Source of the DNA: Micromonospora costi | Lineage (GTDB): Bacteria > Actinomycetota > Actinomycetes > Mycobacteriales > Micromonosporaceae | NCBI RefSeq assembly: GCF_003626655.1 | Contig: NZ_RBAN01000001.1 | Span: 62,001 to 126,000, forward strand | Length of the DNA: 64,000 nucleotides | Direction: 5' to 3' | Shown: positions 48,109 through 56,764 of the stretch, one piece after another | Layout of the letters: each line of letters starts with the position of its first letter | Numbering within the stretch: position 1 is the stretch's first letter | Program-made: the position numbers and the translations under genes | The notes under the pieces: model-generated | What the model saw: the letters and a program-made list of their open reading frames with translations, nothing else | Databases searched by the model: none | Told to the model about the DNA's origin: nothing

Positions 48109-49751
48109 CTTCCCTTCGTCGAGGCCGCAGCGGCGGCCGGAGCCGCACCCTCCGGCCGGCGTATCTGCCCGACGGCCAGCCGGACGCCCTGGCGCACCCG
48201 GGGCAGCGTCAGCAGGACCCCGCAGCCAGCCGCCAGCACCGCGAGGGCCACCACGAGCCCGGGCACGCCCCGGCCGGCCGCGAGCACCCCGGCCAGCGCC
48301 GCGCCGCCCACCGCGGCGACCGTGCCACCGGCCGCCCGGAGCAACGCCGCGTCGACCAGGGGCTGACCGACCACCGCCCGGGCGCACGCGAACGCGGTGA
48401 GGTTCTCGACGGCGATGCCGACCGCCCACGCCGACGCGGCGCCGGTCACGCCGTACCCGGGGATCAGCCACACGCCGAGGCCCACGGTGACCGCCAGCCC
48501 GGCCACCGTGGCGGTCAGGTGCAGCCCGCTGCGCCCACCCATGAGCAGCAGGCTCTGCACGTTGCCGACCCCGGTGTTGACCAGCATGGCCAGCGCCAGC
48601 ACGGTCATCGCGGGGGCGCCCGCGGCGAACGCCGGGCCGAACAGGTGCAGGAAACCCGGCCCGAACACGGCGAGCAGCACGTAGACGGGCCAGGACAGCA
48701 CGAGCGCCCACACCGTGAGCCGCCGGTGCACGGCCGCCGCGGCGACCCGTTCGCCGCGCCCCAGCAGCCGCGACAGCTGCGGCGACACCGCGACGCGCAG
48801 CCCGTGCATGGCCAGTTGCCCGGCCAGGACGTACCGTCCCACCGCCCCGAACACCCCCGCGTCGGCCTGCCCGGCGAGCACCGACGTGAGCAGCACCCCG
48901 ATCCACACGACGCTCGCGTCGATCGCCGCGGACCCGGCCCGCGGCAACGCGAAGCGCCAGAACGCCGACCAGTCGGCCCGGGCCGGGCGCAGCGGCGCGC
49001 CGTGGCCCACGCCGAGCGGGCCGGCCACCAGCACCAGGCAGACGGCGACGGCGCAGCCGGCCGGGACCAGCCAACCGGTCAGGCCGGCCAGCACCCCGCC
49101 GCCGGCGAGCGCGACCGCGCCCACGAGCAACGGGCGGGCCGCGGGCAGCAGGACCGACTGCACCCCGACGTACGCCCGGATCGGGCGGACGCAGCGCAGC
49201 ACGGCGAACAGCAGCGTCATGGCCACCACGAGTGGCACCGCCGCGAAGCTGGCCCGCAGCAGCGCCGGTCCGTCGGCGTCGTCGAGCAGGCGGGGCGCGA
49301 GCGTGTCGGCGGCGAGCACCCCGGCGGCGCCGACCACGACACCGGCCGCCAGCGGCGGGCCGAACGCCACCGCGAGCACCCGGGTGGCGTCACCCCGCCC
49401 ACCGGCGCGGCGGCGGGGCAGCGTCCAGATCAGTCCCGTCTCCGCACCGAGGGTGCAGGCGGCGGAGGCCACCGTGACCACGCCGACGGCCGCGAAGAAC
49501 GCCCCCGAGCCGGCGGTGCCGTAGCCGCGGGTGATGACGACCGCCAGCAGGAACCCGAAGAGGCCGGTGCTGGCGGCACCGGCCAGGCCGGCGATCCCGG
49601 TGCGGGTGCCGCGCCGGACCTCGGCCGTACCGTCGCTGGTCCCGCCCGGTGAGGCACCCGGCGGCGGCCCGACGACGCTGGGCGCGGACGCGGCCGGCGG
49701 CGCGCCGTCGTGGGCGGCGGCCTCGGCTGGCGGGCGGGTGCCGGCCGTCAT
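48105..49751 (-). CDS. Wzx-like polysaccharide flippase
   Basis: A 548-residue integral membrane protein with about 12-14 hydrophobic helices of the MATE/PST/MviN superfamily. The first helix pair (GIAGLAGAASTGLFGFLLAVVITRGYG, partly quoted) and the TALGAETGLIWTLPRRR-like region (CTLGAETGLIWTL) resemble polysaccharide exporters that flip undecaprenyl-PP-linked repeat units. The first ~50 residues are a Pro/Ala/Gly-rich cytoplasmic tail. ATGA overlap with the polymerase gene and GTGA overlap with the sulfotransferase gene place it in one translationally coupled block. Confidence 0.84.
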   Translation of the reverse strand: MTAGTRPPAEAAAHDGAPPAASAPSVVGPPPGASPGGTSDGTAEVRRGTRTGIAGLAGAASTGLFGFLLAVVITRGYGTAGSGAFFAAVGVVTVASAACTLGAETGLIWTLPRRRAGGRGDATRVLAVAFGPPLAAGVVVGAAGVLAADTLAPRLLDDADGPALLRASFAAVPLVVAMTLLFAVLRCVRPIRAYVGVQSVLLPAARPLLVGAVALAGGGVLAGLTGWLVPAGCAVAVCLVLVAGPLGVGHGAPLRPARADWSAFWRFALPRAGSAAIDASVVWIGVLLTSVLAGQADAGVFGAVGRYVLAGQLAMHGLRVAVSPQLSRLLGRGERVAAAAVHRRLTVWALVLSWPVYVLLAVFGPGFLHLFGPAFAAGAPAMTVLALAMLVNTGVGNVQSLLLMGGRSGLHLTATVAGLAVTVGLGVWLIPGYGVTGAASAWAVGIAVENLTAFACARAVVGQPLVDAALLRAAGGTVAAVGGAALAGVLAAGRGVPGLVVALAVLAAGCGVLLTLPRVRQGVRLAVGQIRRPEGAAPAAAAASTKGR

Positions 49752-51115
49752 GCCGGCACGGCCGCCGGGTGGCGGGCCGGCGGCGCGGGGCGGGTCCGGC
49801 CGGCCGCCGCCTCCCGCTCGGTGAGCGCCACCGCTATGGCGATCGCGAAGAAGGCGATCGACAGGGTCGGGCTGGCCATGCCGTAGAACGGGATCTGCAC
49901 CAGGCAGACGACGGGCACGACGGCCAGCCACTGCCCGGCCGCCGAGTTGGCCCGCCGGCAGCGCAGCGCGGCGGCCACGAACCAGGCGAGGAAGCAGAGC
50001 AGCGCCGGTACGCCGTGGCTGAACAGCACCATCCAGAGCTGCCCCTGGGTGCCGACCGGCGCCTGTGCGGTGACCGTGTCCGTGTTGACCGGCGCGCCGT
50101 AGCCCAACCAGGGCGAGTCGCCGATGCGGCGCAGCACCTCCGCGTAGAGGGAGAACCGGTCGGCGTTGGTGTCGCTCGACTCGACCCGGTCGCCGATCAG
50201 CTGCGCCACCGGGATGAACAGCGTGGCGAGGCCGCCGATGACCAGCACACCGACGACGGACGCGCCCACCCGCACGTTGCCCCGCAGCGCCGCCCGGACG
50301 CCGAGCACCGCGAGCCCCGCGCCGAGACTCACGAACATGACCCGGTTGAGCGTGAGGAAGGCCGGCGCGAGGGACAGCGGCAGCGAGGCGAGCAGCACCC
50401 AGCGCAGCGCGCCGCGTCCGCGCAGCATGGTGAACGCCACCACGCACGGCAGGGTCATGGCGTACGCGCTGCCGTAGTTGTTGGTGTACGGGAACGGCGC
50501 CGCCGGCCGGAAGATCGGGTCGAGGGAACGCTGGCTGTACTCGGTCACGGCGACGTGCACGAGGTCCTGCACGTACGAGTCGCCGGCCACCCCCGCCGGC
50601 AGGAGCAGCTCCGTCGGCGTGGTCAACGCGAGCCGCGGCACCAGCACGGCCAGCCAGCCCAGCGCGACCAGCCCGAGCCAGAACGCGCACAGCGGCACGA
50701 GCACCGCGGCGAGGTCGGCCCGTTCCCGGGCGAGGGCGTACACGTACACGCCCACCACCAGTGCGGTGAGGTAGAAGCCCAGCCGCAGGCCGAACGCCGG
50801 CACCGATCCGGACGACGTGAGCCGGGTGGCGCTGAGCACCACGAGCGCCAGGAAGAGCAGCCAGAGCCCGGTCGCCGGCGGCAGCGGCACCCGCCCCCGC
50901 ACGACCAGCCACGCGAACAGCAGCGCGCCGAGCAACGACCAGCCGAGGTAGAAGGCGCCGGCCAGCCACCAGAGCGGCACGAGGCCGAACATGACGGCGA
51001 GGGGCCACAGCGGCAGCAGCGGCACCGGCGAGGGCGGCACCGGTGCGGGCGGGCCGGCGGGCCGCGGGTCTCCCCCGGCCGGGTCGCTGGTCGCCGGGGC
51101 CCGGGTCGCCGGCAC
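49748..51115 (-). CDS. Wzy-like O-antigen polymerase/ligase family protein
   Basis: A 455-residue protein with about ten to twelve membrane helices and one large external loop (about residues 165-225, with TPTELLLPAGVAGDSYVQD and RPAAPFPYTNNYGSAYAMT). The Wzy/WaaL family segment after it, with DTNADRFSLYAEVLRRIGDSPWLGYGA (partly), is the PF04932-type signature. It should join flipped repeat units outside the membrane. The GTG at 51115 is 2 nt from the stop of the Wzz-like gene; longer readings are not supported. Confidence 0.84.
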   Translation of the reverse strand: MPATRAPATSDPAGGDPRPAGPPAPVPPSPVPLLPLWPLAVMFGLVPLWWLAGAFYLGWSLLGALLFAWLVVRGRVPLPPATGLWLLFLALVVLSATRLTSSGSVPAFGLRLGFYLTALVVGVYVYALARERADLAAVLVPLCAFWLGLVALGWLAVLVPRLALTTPTELLLPAGVAGDSYVQDLVHVAVTEYSQRSLDPIFRPAAPFPYTNNYGSAYAMTLPCVVAFTMLRGRGALRWVLLASLPLSLAPAFLTLNRVMFVSLGAGLAVLGVRAALRGNVRVGASVVGVLVIGGLATLFIPVAQLIGDRVESSDTNADRFSLYAEVLRRIGDSPWLGYGAPVNTDTVTAQAPVGTQGQLWMVLFSHGVPALLCFLAWFVAAALRCRRANSAAGQWLAVVPVVCLVQIPFYGMASPTLSIAFFAIAIAVALTEREAAAGRTRPAPPARHPAAVPA

Positions 51116-51117
51116 CG

Positions 51118-52716
51118 TCAACCCCAGCCGTTGCGGGTCAGCACGAAGCCCAGCGGCGTGACGCCCGCGGCGCGGAGCCGCTCGACCAGCCGCCGCAGGT
51201 CGCCCTGCCGGGTCCGGTCCCGCTCCACCACGACCACCGCGGCGCCCTGCCGCGCGATGACGACGCCACGCGGGTCGGACTCCGCCGGCGGGGCGTTGTA
51301 CAGCACGAGGCCGTGGTCCGCGCCCTGCCGCCAGCTGCCGAACCGGACGCTGCCGAGCCCGACCGGCACCGCGTCGACGTCGACGGCCCGGCCGTTCGCG
51401 GCGGCGGGCGGCGGCCCGACCCGGTTGAGGGTGAGCGTGGCGTCCACCTCCACCGACCGGCGGGCGCCGGGCGGGTGCGGCGACGGCCGCCGGGCCGCGG
51501 GGTCGGCCGCCGGGCCGCGCACCGCCGCGGCGCCCGCGGGCCGCGGCTTCGGCACGACCGTCCGGGACGGCTCGGCGAGCGCGGGCACCCGCACCCGGTC
51601 GACGAGCACGGCGCCGCGCAGCCGCTCGACCCGCCCGCTGTCGTCGGCCACGAACACCTCCCGCCCCTCGGCGGCCAGCGCCGCCGCGAGGCCGGCGGTG
51701 AGCGCGGTCGGATCCTCCCGGGCGGTCAGCAGGGACACCCGGGCGGGCTGCCGGACCCGTTCGGCGATCGCCATGGCCACGTACCGCAGGTCGGCGCCCA
51801 CGGCCCTTCCCGCGCCGCGCAACCGTCGGCGCCGTACGGTGCCCAGCAGCGGCAGGCCGGTCGCCTCGCGGCCGTCGGTCACCGTGCGGACCCGCCGGTC
51901 CACCGACTCCCACGCGTACGCGAGCACGACCCCGAGCAGCGCGCCGCCGACCAGGCCGGCGAGCAGGTAGAGCGGGCGCCCGCCGTCGGCCGAGACCAGG
52001 GCCGGCTCGGCGCTGCGGGTGATCCACCCGGGGCTCACGTCGACCGCGGCGATCTCGGTGCGCGCCGAGTTCAGCTGCGTGAGCTGGTTGTTCACCCCGG
52101 CCAGCTCGGCGACCGCCGCGTCGAGGGCGCCGTCGCGGGCACCGGCGATCCGCCGCTGCAACGCGGTCTGCTGCGCGGCGACCTTGGCGATGCTGTCGTC
52201 GTACGAGCGCAGCATCTCGGCCCGCTGCTTCTCGTACATGGCCCGGCGGACGTCCAGATAGGCCTGTGCCGCCAGGTTGACGCTCCGCACGGCCTGCTCG
52301 GCCGACCGTGCCCCGTAGGAGAAGCGGAGGATCTGCCCGCCGGTGGGCACCTCGACGGCGAGCGCGTCGCGCACGTCGCGCTGGTCGCGGCCGCTCGCGT
52401 CGGTCAGGCGCCGCACCACCTCGGTGCCGGTGGCGATGCCGCTCTCCACGTTCATGTTCACCGCCCGGTCGGCGGCCGCGCCGCTGGGGGTGAAGGCGTC
52501 GGTGACGACGGGACGCACGGCCACCACGGCGTTCGCGGTCACCATCGGCGGCACGAGCACCAGGTAGCCGACGGCGGCGAGCAGGCCCGCCGCCGCGGCC
52601 GCCGCGACTGGGCGGACCCGGTGCAGCGGGACGCGGATCAGGTCGGCCAGGGTCACGGTGCGGGCGGGCGAGCCGGCGGGGACGCCGGCGGGCGGGCCGA
52701 CAGATGCGTCAGTCAT
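51118..52716 (-). CDS. Wzz-like chain-length protein with decayed tyrosine-kinase domain
   Basis: A 532-residue protein: cytoplasmic tail, membrane helix ~32-56 (VAAAAAAGLLAAVGYLVLVPP), an extracellular coiled-coil-rich Wzz domain (~57-230; YDDSIAKVAAQQTALQRRIAG), second helix ~245-265 and a cytoplasmic ParA/BY-kinase-like domain. In that domain the Walker A position reads LLTAREDPTALTAGLAAALA, with no GKS/T, and Walker A' reads VFVADDSG. The end of the fold (LYNAPPAESDPRGVVIARQG, VVVVERDRT, PLGFVLTRN) is well kept. A ~90-residue Pro/Arg-rich insertion interrupts the kinase-like domain. It probably controls chain length without kinase activity. Confidence 0.82.
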   Translation of the reverse strand: MTDASVGPPAGVPAGSPARTVTLADLIRVPLHRVRPVAAAAAAGLLAAVGYLVLVPPMVTANAVVAVRPVVTDAFTPSGAAADRAVNMNVESGIATGTEVVRRLTDASGRDQRDVRDALAVEVPTGGQILRFSYGARSAEQAVRSVNLAAQAYLDVRRAMYEKQRAEMLRSYDDSIAKVAAQQTALQRRIAGARDGALDAAVAELAGVNNQLTQLNSARTEIAAVDVSPGWITRSAEPALVSADGGRPLYLLAGLVGGALLGVVLAYAWESVDRRVRTVTDGREATGLPLLGTVRRRRLRGAGRAVGADLRYVAMAIAERVRQPARVSLLTAREDPTALTAGLAAALAAEGREVFVADDSGRVERLRGAVLVDRVRVPALAEPSRTVVPKPRPAGAAAVRGPAADPAARRPSPHPPGARRSVEVDATLTLNRVGPPPAAANGRAVDVDAVPVGLGSVRFGSWRQGADHGLVLYNAPPAESDPRGVVIARQGAAVVVVERDRTRQGDLRRLVERLRAAGVTPLGFVLTRNGWG

Positions 52717-52792
52717 GGAGCAATCACCGTTTGTCGTGGGTGTCAGGCGACCATAGCGATCGGCGGCGGATCTGTCACGGACGGTGAGTCCG

Positions 52793-54778
52793 TCACTGCG
52801 TGGAGAAGAACATCCGCGGCGTCGACCAGTGCAGCCCCGGGCCCGCCGGAGCGATCAGCGTCGGCGGCGCGCCGACGGCCGGTGCCGCCGTGGGGTCGAA
52901 CGGCACGGCGCGGAGGGCGCTGTCGGTCGACCCGTAGACGATCCGGCCGCCCACCCAGGCCATGCCGCGCACCGCCGACCAGGTGATCCCGGTGGTGGGC
53001 AGGGTGAACTCGGTGGCGCCCAGGTAGTTGCCGTCCACCTCGAAGTAGCGGTAGTAGAGGGCGTTGGCGCCGGTGCGGGTGTAGTAGAGCCGGCCGTCGA
53101 GGAAGAACGCGCCGGTGAGCGCCGCCGGGTTGAACCAGTCGTTGTAGCCGGACGACTCCCACGGCACGCCGATGGCGCCCCCGGTGAACATCGAGATGTC
53201 GAGGCGGCTGCCGGTGGGGGTGCCGGCGACGACGTGCGACCAGTAGATCCGGTCGCTCACCCGCCAGGTCGCCCCGGCGCCCGTGTAGGCGGGCTGGCTG
53301 ACCGTGGTCGCGGCGCCGAGCGACGCCCCCGTGAACGGCACCTTGGCGAGCTGCCCCTCGGCGGTGCCGAGGTAGAGGTATCCGGTGGTGGCGGTCGGCG
53401 GGTTCTTCGGGGTGACGGTGCGCCCGCCGGCGAGGGGGAACATGCCGAGGCGGCCGTGGTACTCGCTGCCCATCCCGTCGGAGTTGTGCCCGAAGTAGAG
53501 CCCGTCGCTGCCGCGCCAGAGCACGGGCACCTGGGAACCCCAGGTGCTGGTGCCGGGCGGCATGGTGGCGCTGCCGCGACGGCCGGGATTCCAGTTGAGC
53601 GGCAGGCCGGTGGCCGGGGTGACCGCGGCGATGCCCAGGCGGTCGATCGCGCCGGGGCCGGCCGCGTCGGTCGCGTTCGGGTTGTTCAGCCAGCGGAAGT
53701 GCCCGCCCAGGTAGATCACGTTGTCGGCCACCTCGACCGAGGTGATGGTGTCGTTGCCGGTGAAGTTCACCCAGGTGGCGACCTGCCCGCCGCCCCGGGC
53801 GGCGGTCTCGAACCGCACCAGCGCGTCGCAGTACGCGGCCGGCCAGCCGGCGCCCCCGTTGGTGCCCACCACGAACCAGCTGCCGTCGGGGCCGAACTCG
53901 ACGTCCTGCACGTAGTGGACGAACGACGCCGGCGAGGCGCACGGATCCACGAACTTCTGGGTGCTCCAGTCGACCACGCTCGGGGTCCCGGTCAGGTCGA
54001 CCAGCACGATCTGGTTGCGCGGCAGGCCGTCGACGGACGTGAAGTTGCCGCCCGCGACCAGCGTGCGGCCGTCCGGCGACACGTCGATGGTCCAGGCGTA
54101 CGAGCCGGTGCCGTGGCGGCCGACGGTGGCGTCCACGGCGAAGGTCGGGTCGACGGCGCCGGTGGCGGCGTCGAGCCGGCCGAGGCCCGAGTGCGCCGCG
54201 CCGTTGAGCCAGTTGAAGGCGCCGGCCACGTAGAGCCAGCCGCCCTGCAGGGCCATGTCGCGGATCATCCCGCCGTCGGACCGGCCGGCCCAGCCGGCGA
54301 CCGTCGCCCCGGTGGTCGGGTTCAGTGCCACGAGGTTCTTGCGGGAGACGCCGTTGACGGTCTTGAAGGCGCCGCCGACGATGAGCGTCCCGCCGGGGCC
54401 GGCGACCAGCGAGTTGACCGCCCCGTCGAGCGCGGGCAGGAACGTGGTGGAGATCGTGCCGGTGCTCCGGTCGTACGCGAACAGGTAGGGCCGGGTGACC
54501 CACGCGGAACCGGCGGTCTGACGGATCTGGGTGAAGCTGCCGCCGACGTACACCATCGTGCCGACCTGCGCGAACGCGCGGGTCTCGCCGTCACGGGCGT
54601 GCGGGGTGGTGTCGGCCGGGTTGGTCGCGACCAGGGTCGCCGCCTGCGGGGCGGGTACGATGGCCGCGGCGGACGCGGTCGGCACGGCCAGCACCGCGGC
54701 GACAGCGGTCAGGGCCACCGCGCCCGCCAGGATGCGACGTCGTCCGGCGGGACGCCGGAGGGACGGGAGTTCGGGCAC
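52793..54778 (-). CDS. Secreted beta-propeller protein
   Basis: A 661-residue exported protein. A basic N-region (LRRPAGRRRILAGAVALTAVAAVLA, partly) leads to signal-peptide cleavage after about TASA. The mature part is made of repeated blade motifs such as YVGGSFTQI, IVGGAFKTV, YVAGAFNWL, VAGGNFTSVDGLPRN and YLGGHFRWL, each spaced by roughly 45-60 residues, as in delta-60-type or YVTN-like propellers. A long C-terminal part continues with Tyr/Trp-rich strands (LYFGHNSDGMGSEYHG). No catalytic signature was recognised, so it may bind the polysaccharide. The GTG at 54778 has GGAGG 6 nt upstream. It lies between the Wzz-like and GH26-like genes. Confidence 0.78.
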   Translation of the reverse strand: MPELPSLRRPAGRRRILAGAVALTAVAAVLAVPTASAAAIVPAPQAATLVATNPADTTPHARDGETRAFAQVGTMVYVGGSFTQIRQTAGSAWVTRPYLFAYDRSTGTISTTFLPALDGAVNSLVAGPGGTLIVGGAFKTVNGVSRKNLVALNPTTGATVAGWAGRSDGGMIRDMALQGGWLYVAGAFNWLNGAAHSGLGRLDAATGAVDPTFAVDATVGRHGTGSYAWTIDVSPDGRTLVAGGNFTSVDGLPRNQIVLVDLTGTPSVVDWSTQKFVDPCASPASFVHYVQDVEFGPDGSWFVVGTNGGAGWPAAYCDALVRFETAARGGGQVATWVNFTGNDTITSVEVADNVIYLGGHFRWLNNPNATDAAGPGAIDRLGIAAVTPATGLPLNWNPGRRGSATMPPGTSTWGSQVPVLWRGSDGLYFGHNSDGMGSEYHGRLGMFPLAGGRTVTPKNPPTATTGYLYLGTAEGQLAKVPFTGASLGAATTVSQPAYTGAGATWRVSDRIYWSHVVAGTPTGSRLDISMFTGGAIGVPWESSGYNDWFNPAALTGAFFLDGRLYYTRTGANALYYRYFEVDGNYLGATEFTLPTTGITWSAVRGMAWVGGRIVYGSTDSALRAVPFDPTAAPAVGAPPTLIAPAGPGLHWSTPRMFFSTQ

Positions 54779-54909
54779 GCTGCGCCTCCAAGGTGGATGA
54801 GACCTCGCGTAGCGTGCACCGCCGACCACGGTGCGCGACATCCACCGATTGGCCGGTCAGCGATCGGAGTCGGATGTCCGACTCGTCCGGCGATCGCGGA
54901 CAAGGCGCA

Positions 54910-56607
54910 TCAAGGGGTGCCTTTCGTGGGCTGCCGCAGGTAGTCGTCCTGCCCGGCGCGGGCGAACCCGGCGAGCGCCGAGGCGTCGTGGTTCATCGTC
55001 ATGTCGCAGGTGGCGGACGTCGTGGTCATGCCGGCCGAGTTGAAGTAGACGGCGGCCTTGATCTTCGGGTGCGCCTTGAGCGCCGCCGGGAACTCCTCGA
55101 ACCACCGCCGCTTGGCGTCCGGGTCGGCGGTGTGGCGGTTCGTGCCGAACTCGGCGAGCATCCGCGGCTTGCCGGCGCCGATGCCGTGCTCGTCGAGCCA
55201 GCGGTAGAAGGTGCCGACGGTGGCGCTCGGGCTCTTCCACACCGTGTTGCCGTTGCAGACGTGGAAGTTGTACGGGTCGTAGGCCACCCAGTCGACGTAC
55301 CCGTCGCCCGGGTACAGGCCGGGATAGCGGTCGTAGTGGCCGGACCAGCCCATCACCGTCCAGACCCACACGGCGTTGTGCGCGCCGGCCGCCGCGAACC
55401 GGTCGTGCACGTGCCGCCAGGCGCGGACGAAGTCCGCGTCGGTGCCCTTGGCCGGGTCGTCCTCCGGCTCGTGGTCGAAGCCCAGGAAGACGGGCACGCC
55501 GGCGTCCCGGATCCGGCCCGCCACCGCGTCGATGGTCGCGTCGTACCGGCCACTGTAGACGTCGGCCCAGGTCAGCACCGTGCCGGTGGCGAAGACGCGG
55601 GACTCCCAGGCGAAGAACATCAGGCGGCCCTCGCGCATCTGCTGGCGCTCGTAGACGTCGGGGAAGGCGCCGTTGCTGCCCGTGTTGGAGAAGTCGTGGT
55701 AGCGGTGCACGATGTCGAACCGCCGCCCGACCTGCGCCTCCACCTCGGCGACGGGCCGCCCGTGGTCCCAGCCGTCGGCCGCGCTGGTCGGCGCGTACAT
55801 GCCCCACCACGCGCCGCAGGACGGCACGAGGGTCGCCGACACCTCGCCGCACCGGCCGGAGCCGGTGGGCGCGCTCGACGTCGGCGACGCCGTGGACCGG
55901 GTGGGGCCGGCGGTCGGCGAGGGCCGGGCCGGGGCGCTGGGCGACACGGTCGCGGGCGGCGGCGCCGGGCGGGTGGTGGTGGCGGCCGGCGACGGCGCGG
56001 CGCCAAGGTCGTAGGTGACGAGCAGGCGGGGACGCAGTTGCGGGTCCCGGTGCTCGGTGGACGCCCAGTAGACCCGGCTGGCGAACCCGGTCTGCGACAG
56101 CGACACGGTCCAGGTGCCGTTGCCCGTCACCAGGCGGGAGACGTCCCAGGAGTTGAAACCGGGGCGCACCCCGGTGACGGTGGCGAGGGCGGGCCCCGGG
56201 GCCGCCGGGACGGGACGCGCCGCCGCGGCGTCGACCGGCGAGGCGTACGCGGTCACCGCGGCGTCGGCCGTCCGCCACGCGTACACCCGGAGGGTCGCCT
56301 TCACGTTGACGGCGCGGGCCGGCAGCGTGGCGACCGCGAACCGGACGACGGCGTCGCGGCCGCCGCGCGGGTTGCCGTCGCACCGGGCCGGGCAGGTGGC
56401 GAGGGTGGTCTTCGCCGCGTTGTCCCCGTCCTGGGGCACCGTTGTGGCCGTGGTGTCGGCGACCGCCGCGATCGAGACGTCCTCCGCGGCCAGCAGCGGC
56501 ATCATCGTGGCCACGATGCCGGCCACCACCGACGCCCCGAGCACGCCGAGGGTGACGGCCTTGCGCCGGCGGACGCCGGGACGTCGGTGCAGTCCACGCC
56601 TGGCCAC
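54910..56607 (-). CDS. Secreted GH26-like glycoside hydrolase with N-terminal carbohydrate-binding-type domain
   Basis: A 565-residue exported protein. Signal/anchor helix at ~18-38 (AVTLGVLGASVVAGIVATMM). Residues ~45-200 form a DNRLRE/CBM96-type beta-sandwich (ADTTATTVPQDGDNAA; LRVYAWRTADAAVTAYAS; TVSLSQTGFASRVYWAS). A Pro/Ser/Thr linker (~205-250) follows. The C-terminal TIM barrel has the acid/base Glu380 in GFDHEPEDD and the likely nucleophile Glu486 in LAEFGTN; the spacing of 106 fits GH26 (mannanase or related endo-beta-glycanase). It may trim or release the cluster's own polymer. The GTG at 56607 has GGGAG 5 nt upstream; 56613 is an alternative. First gene of the island in the transcription direction. 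Confidence 0.8.
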   Translation of the reverse strand: MARRGLHRRPGVRRRKAVTLGVLGASVVAGIVATMMPLLAAEDVSIAAVADTTATTVPQDGDNAAKTTLATCPARCDGNPRGGRDAVVRFAVATLPARAVNVKATLRVYAWRTADAAVTAYASPVDAAAARPVPAAPGPALATVTGVRPGFNSWDVSRLVTGNGTWTVSLSQTGFASRVYWASTEHRDPQLRPRLLVTYDLGAAPSPAATTTRPAPPPATVSPSAPARPSPTAGPTRSTASPTSSAPTGSGRCGEVSATLVPSCGAWWGMYAPTSAADGWDHGRPVAEVEAQVGRRFDIVHRYHDFSNTGSNGAFPDVYERQQMREGRLMFFAWESRVFATGTVLTWADVYSGRYDATIDAVAGRIRDAGVPVFLGFDHEPEDDPAKGTDADFVRAWRHVHDRFAAAGAHNAVWVWTVMGWSGHYDRYPGLYPGDGYVDWVAYDPYNFHVCNGNTVWKSPSATVGTFYRWLDEHGIGAGKPRMLAEFGTNRHTADPDAKRRWFEEFPAALKAHPKIKAAVYFNSAGMTTTSATCDMTMNHDASALAGFARAGQDDYLRQPTKGTP

Positions 56608-56696
56608 GGCCACTCCCTGTGTCGGTGTCGGTGACGGAGAGCAGCGTATCGACGGACGAGGCGTGTCGCGGAGATGTCGGGACGACCTAAGCGCGT

Positions 56697-56713
56697 CTTA
56701 ACCGTCGGCTAAG
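56697..56713. promoter_or_regulatory. Inverted repeat upstream of the polysaccharide cluster
   Basis: CTTAACC-GTC-GGCTAAG (one mismatch in 7-bp arms) with a further CCTAAG at 56685-56690 lies about 90 nt upstream of the GH26-like gene, in the 157-nt gap between aroE and the island. It may be an operator or promoter element for the cluster. Confidence 0.35.
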
Positions 56714-56764
56714 GGGTGCCACAGTGCCGGCGCGGCGGCGTGGTCGGCGCGGCGGCAACAGAGG

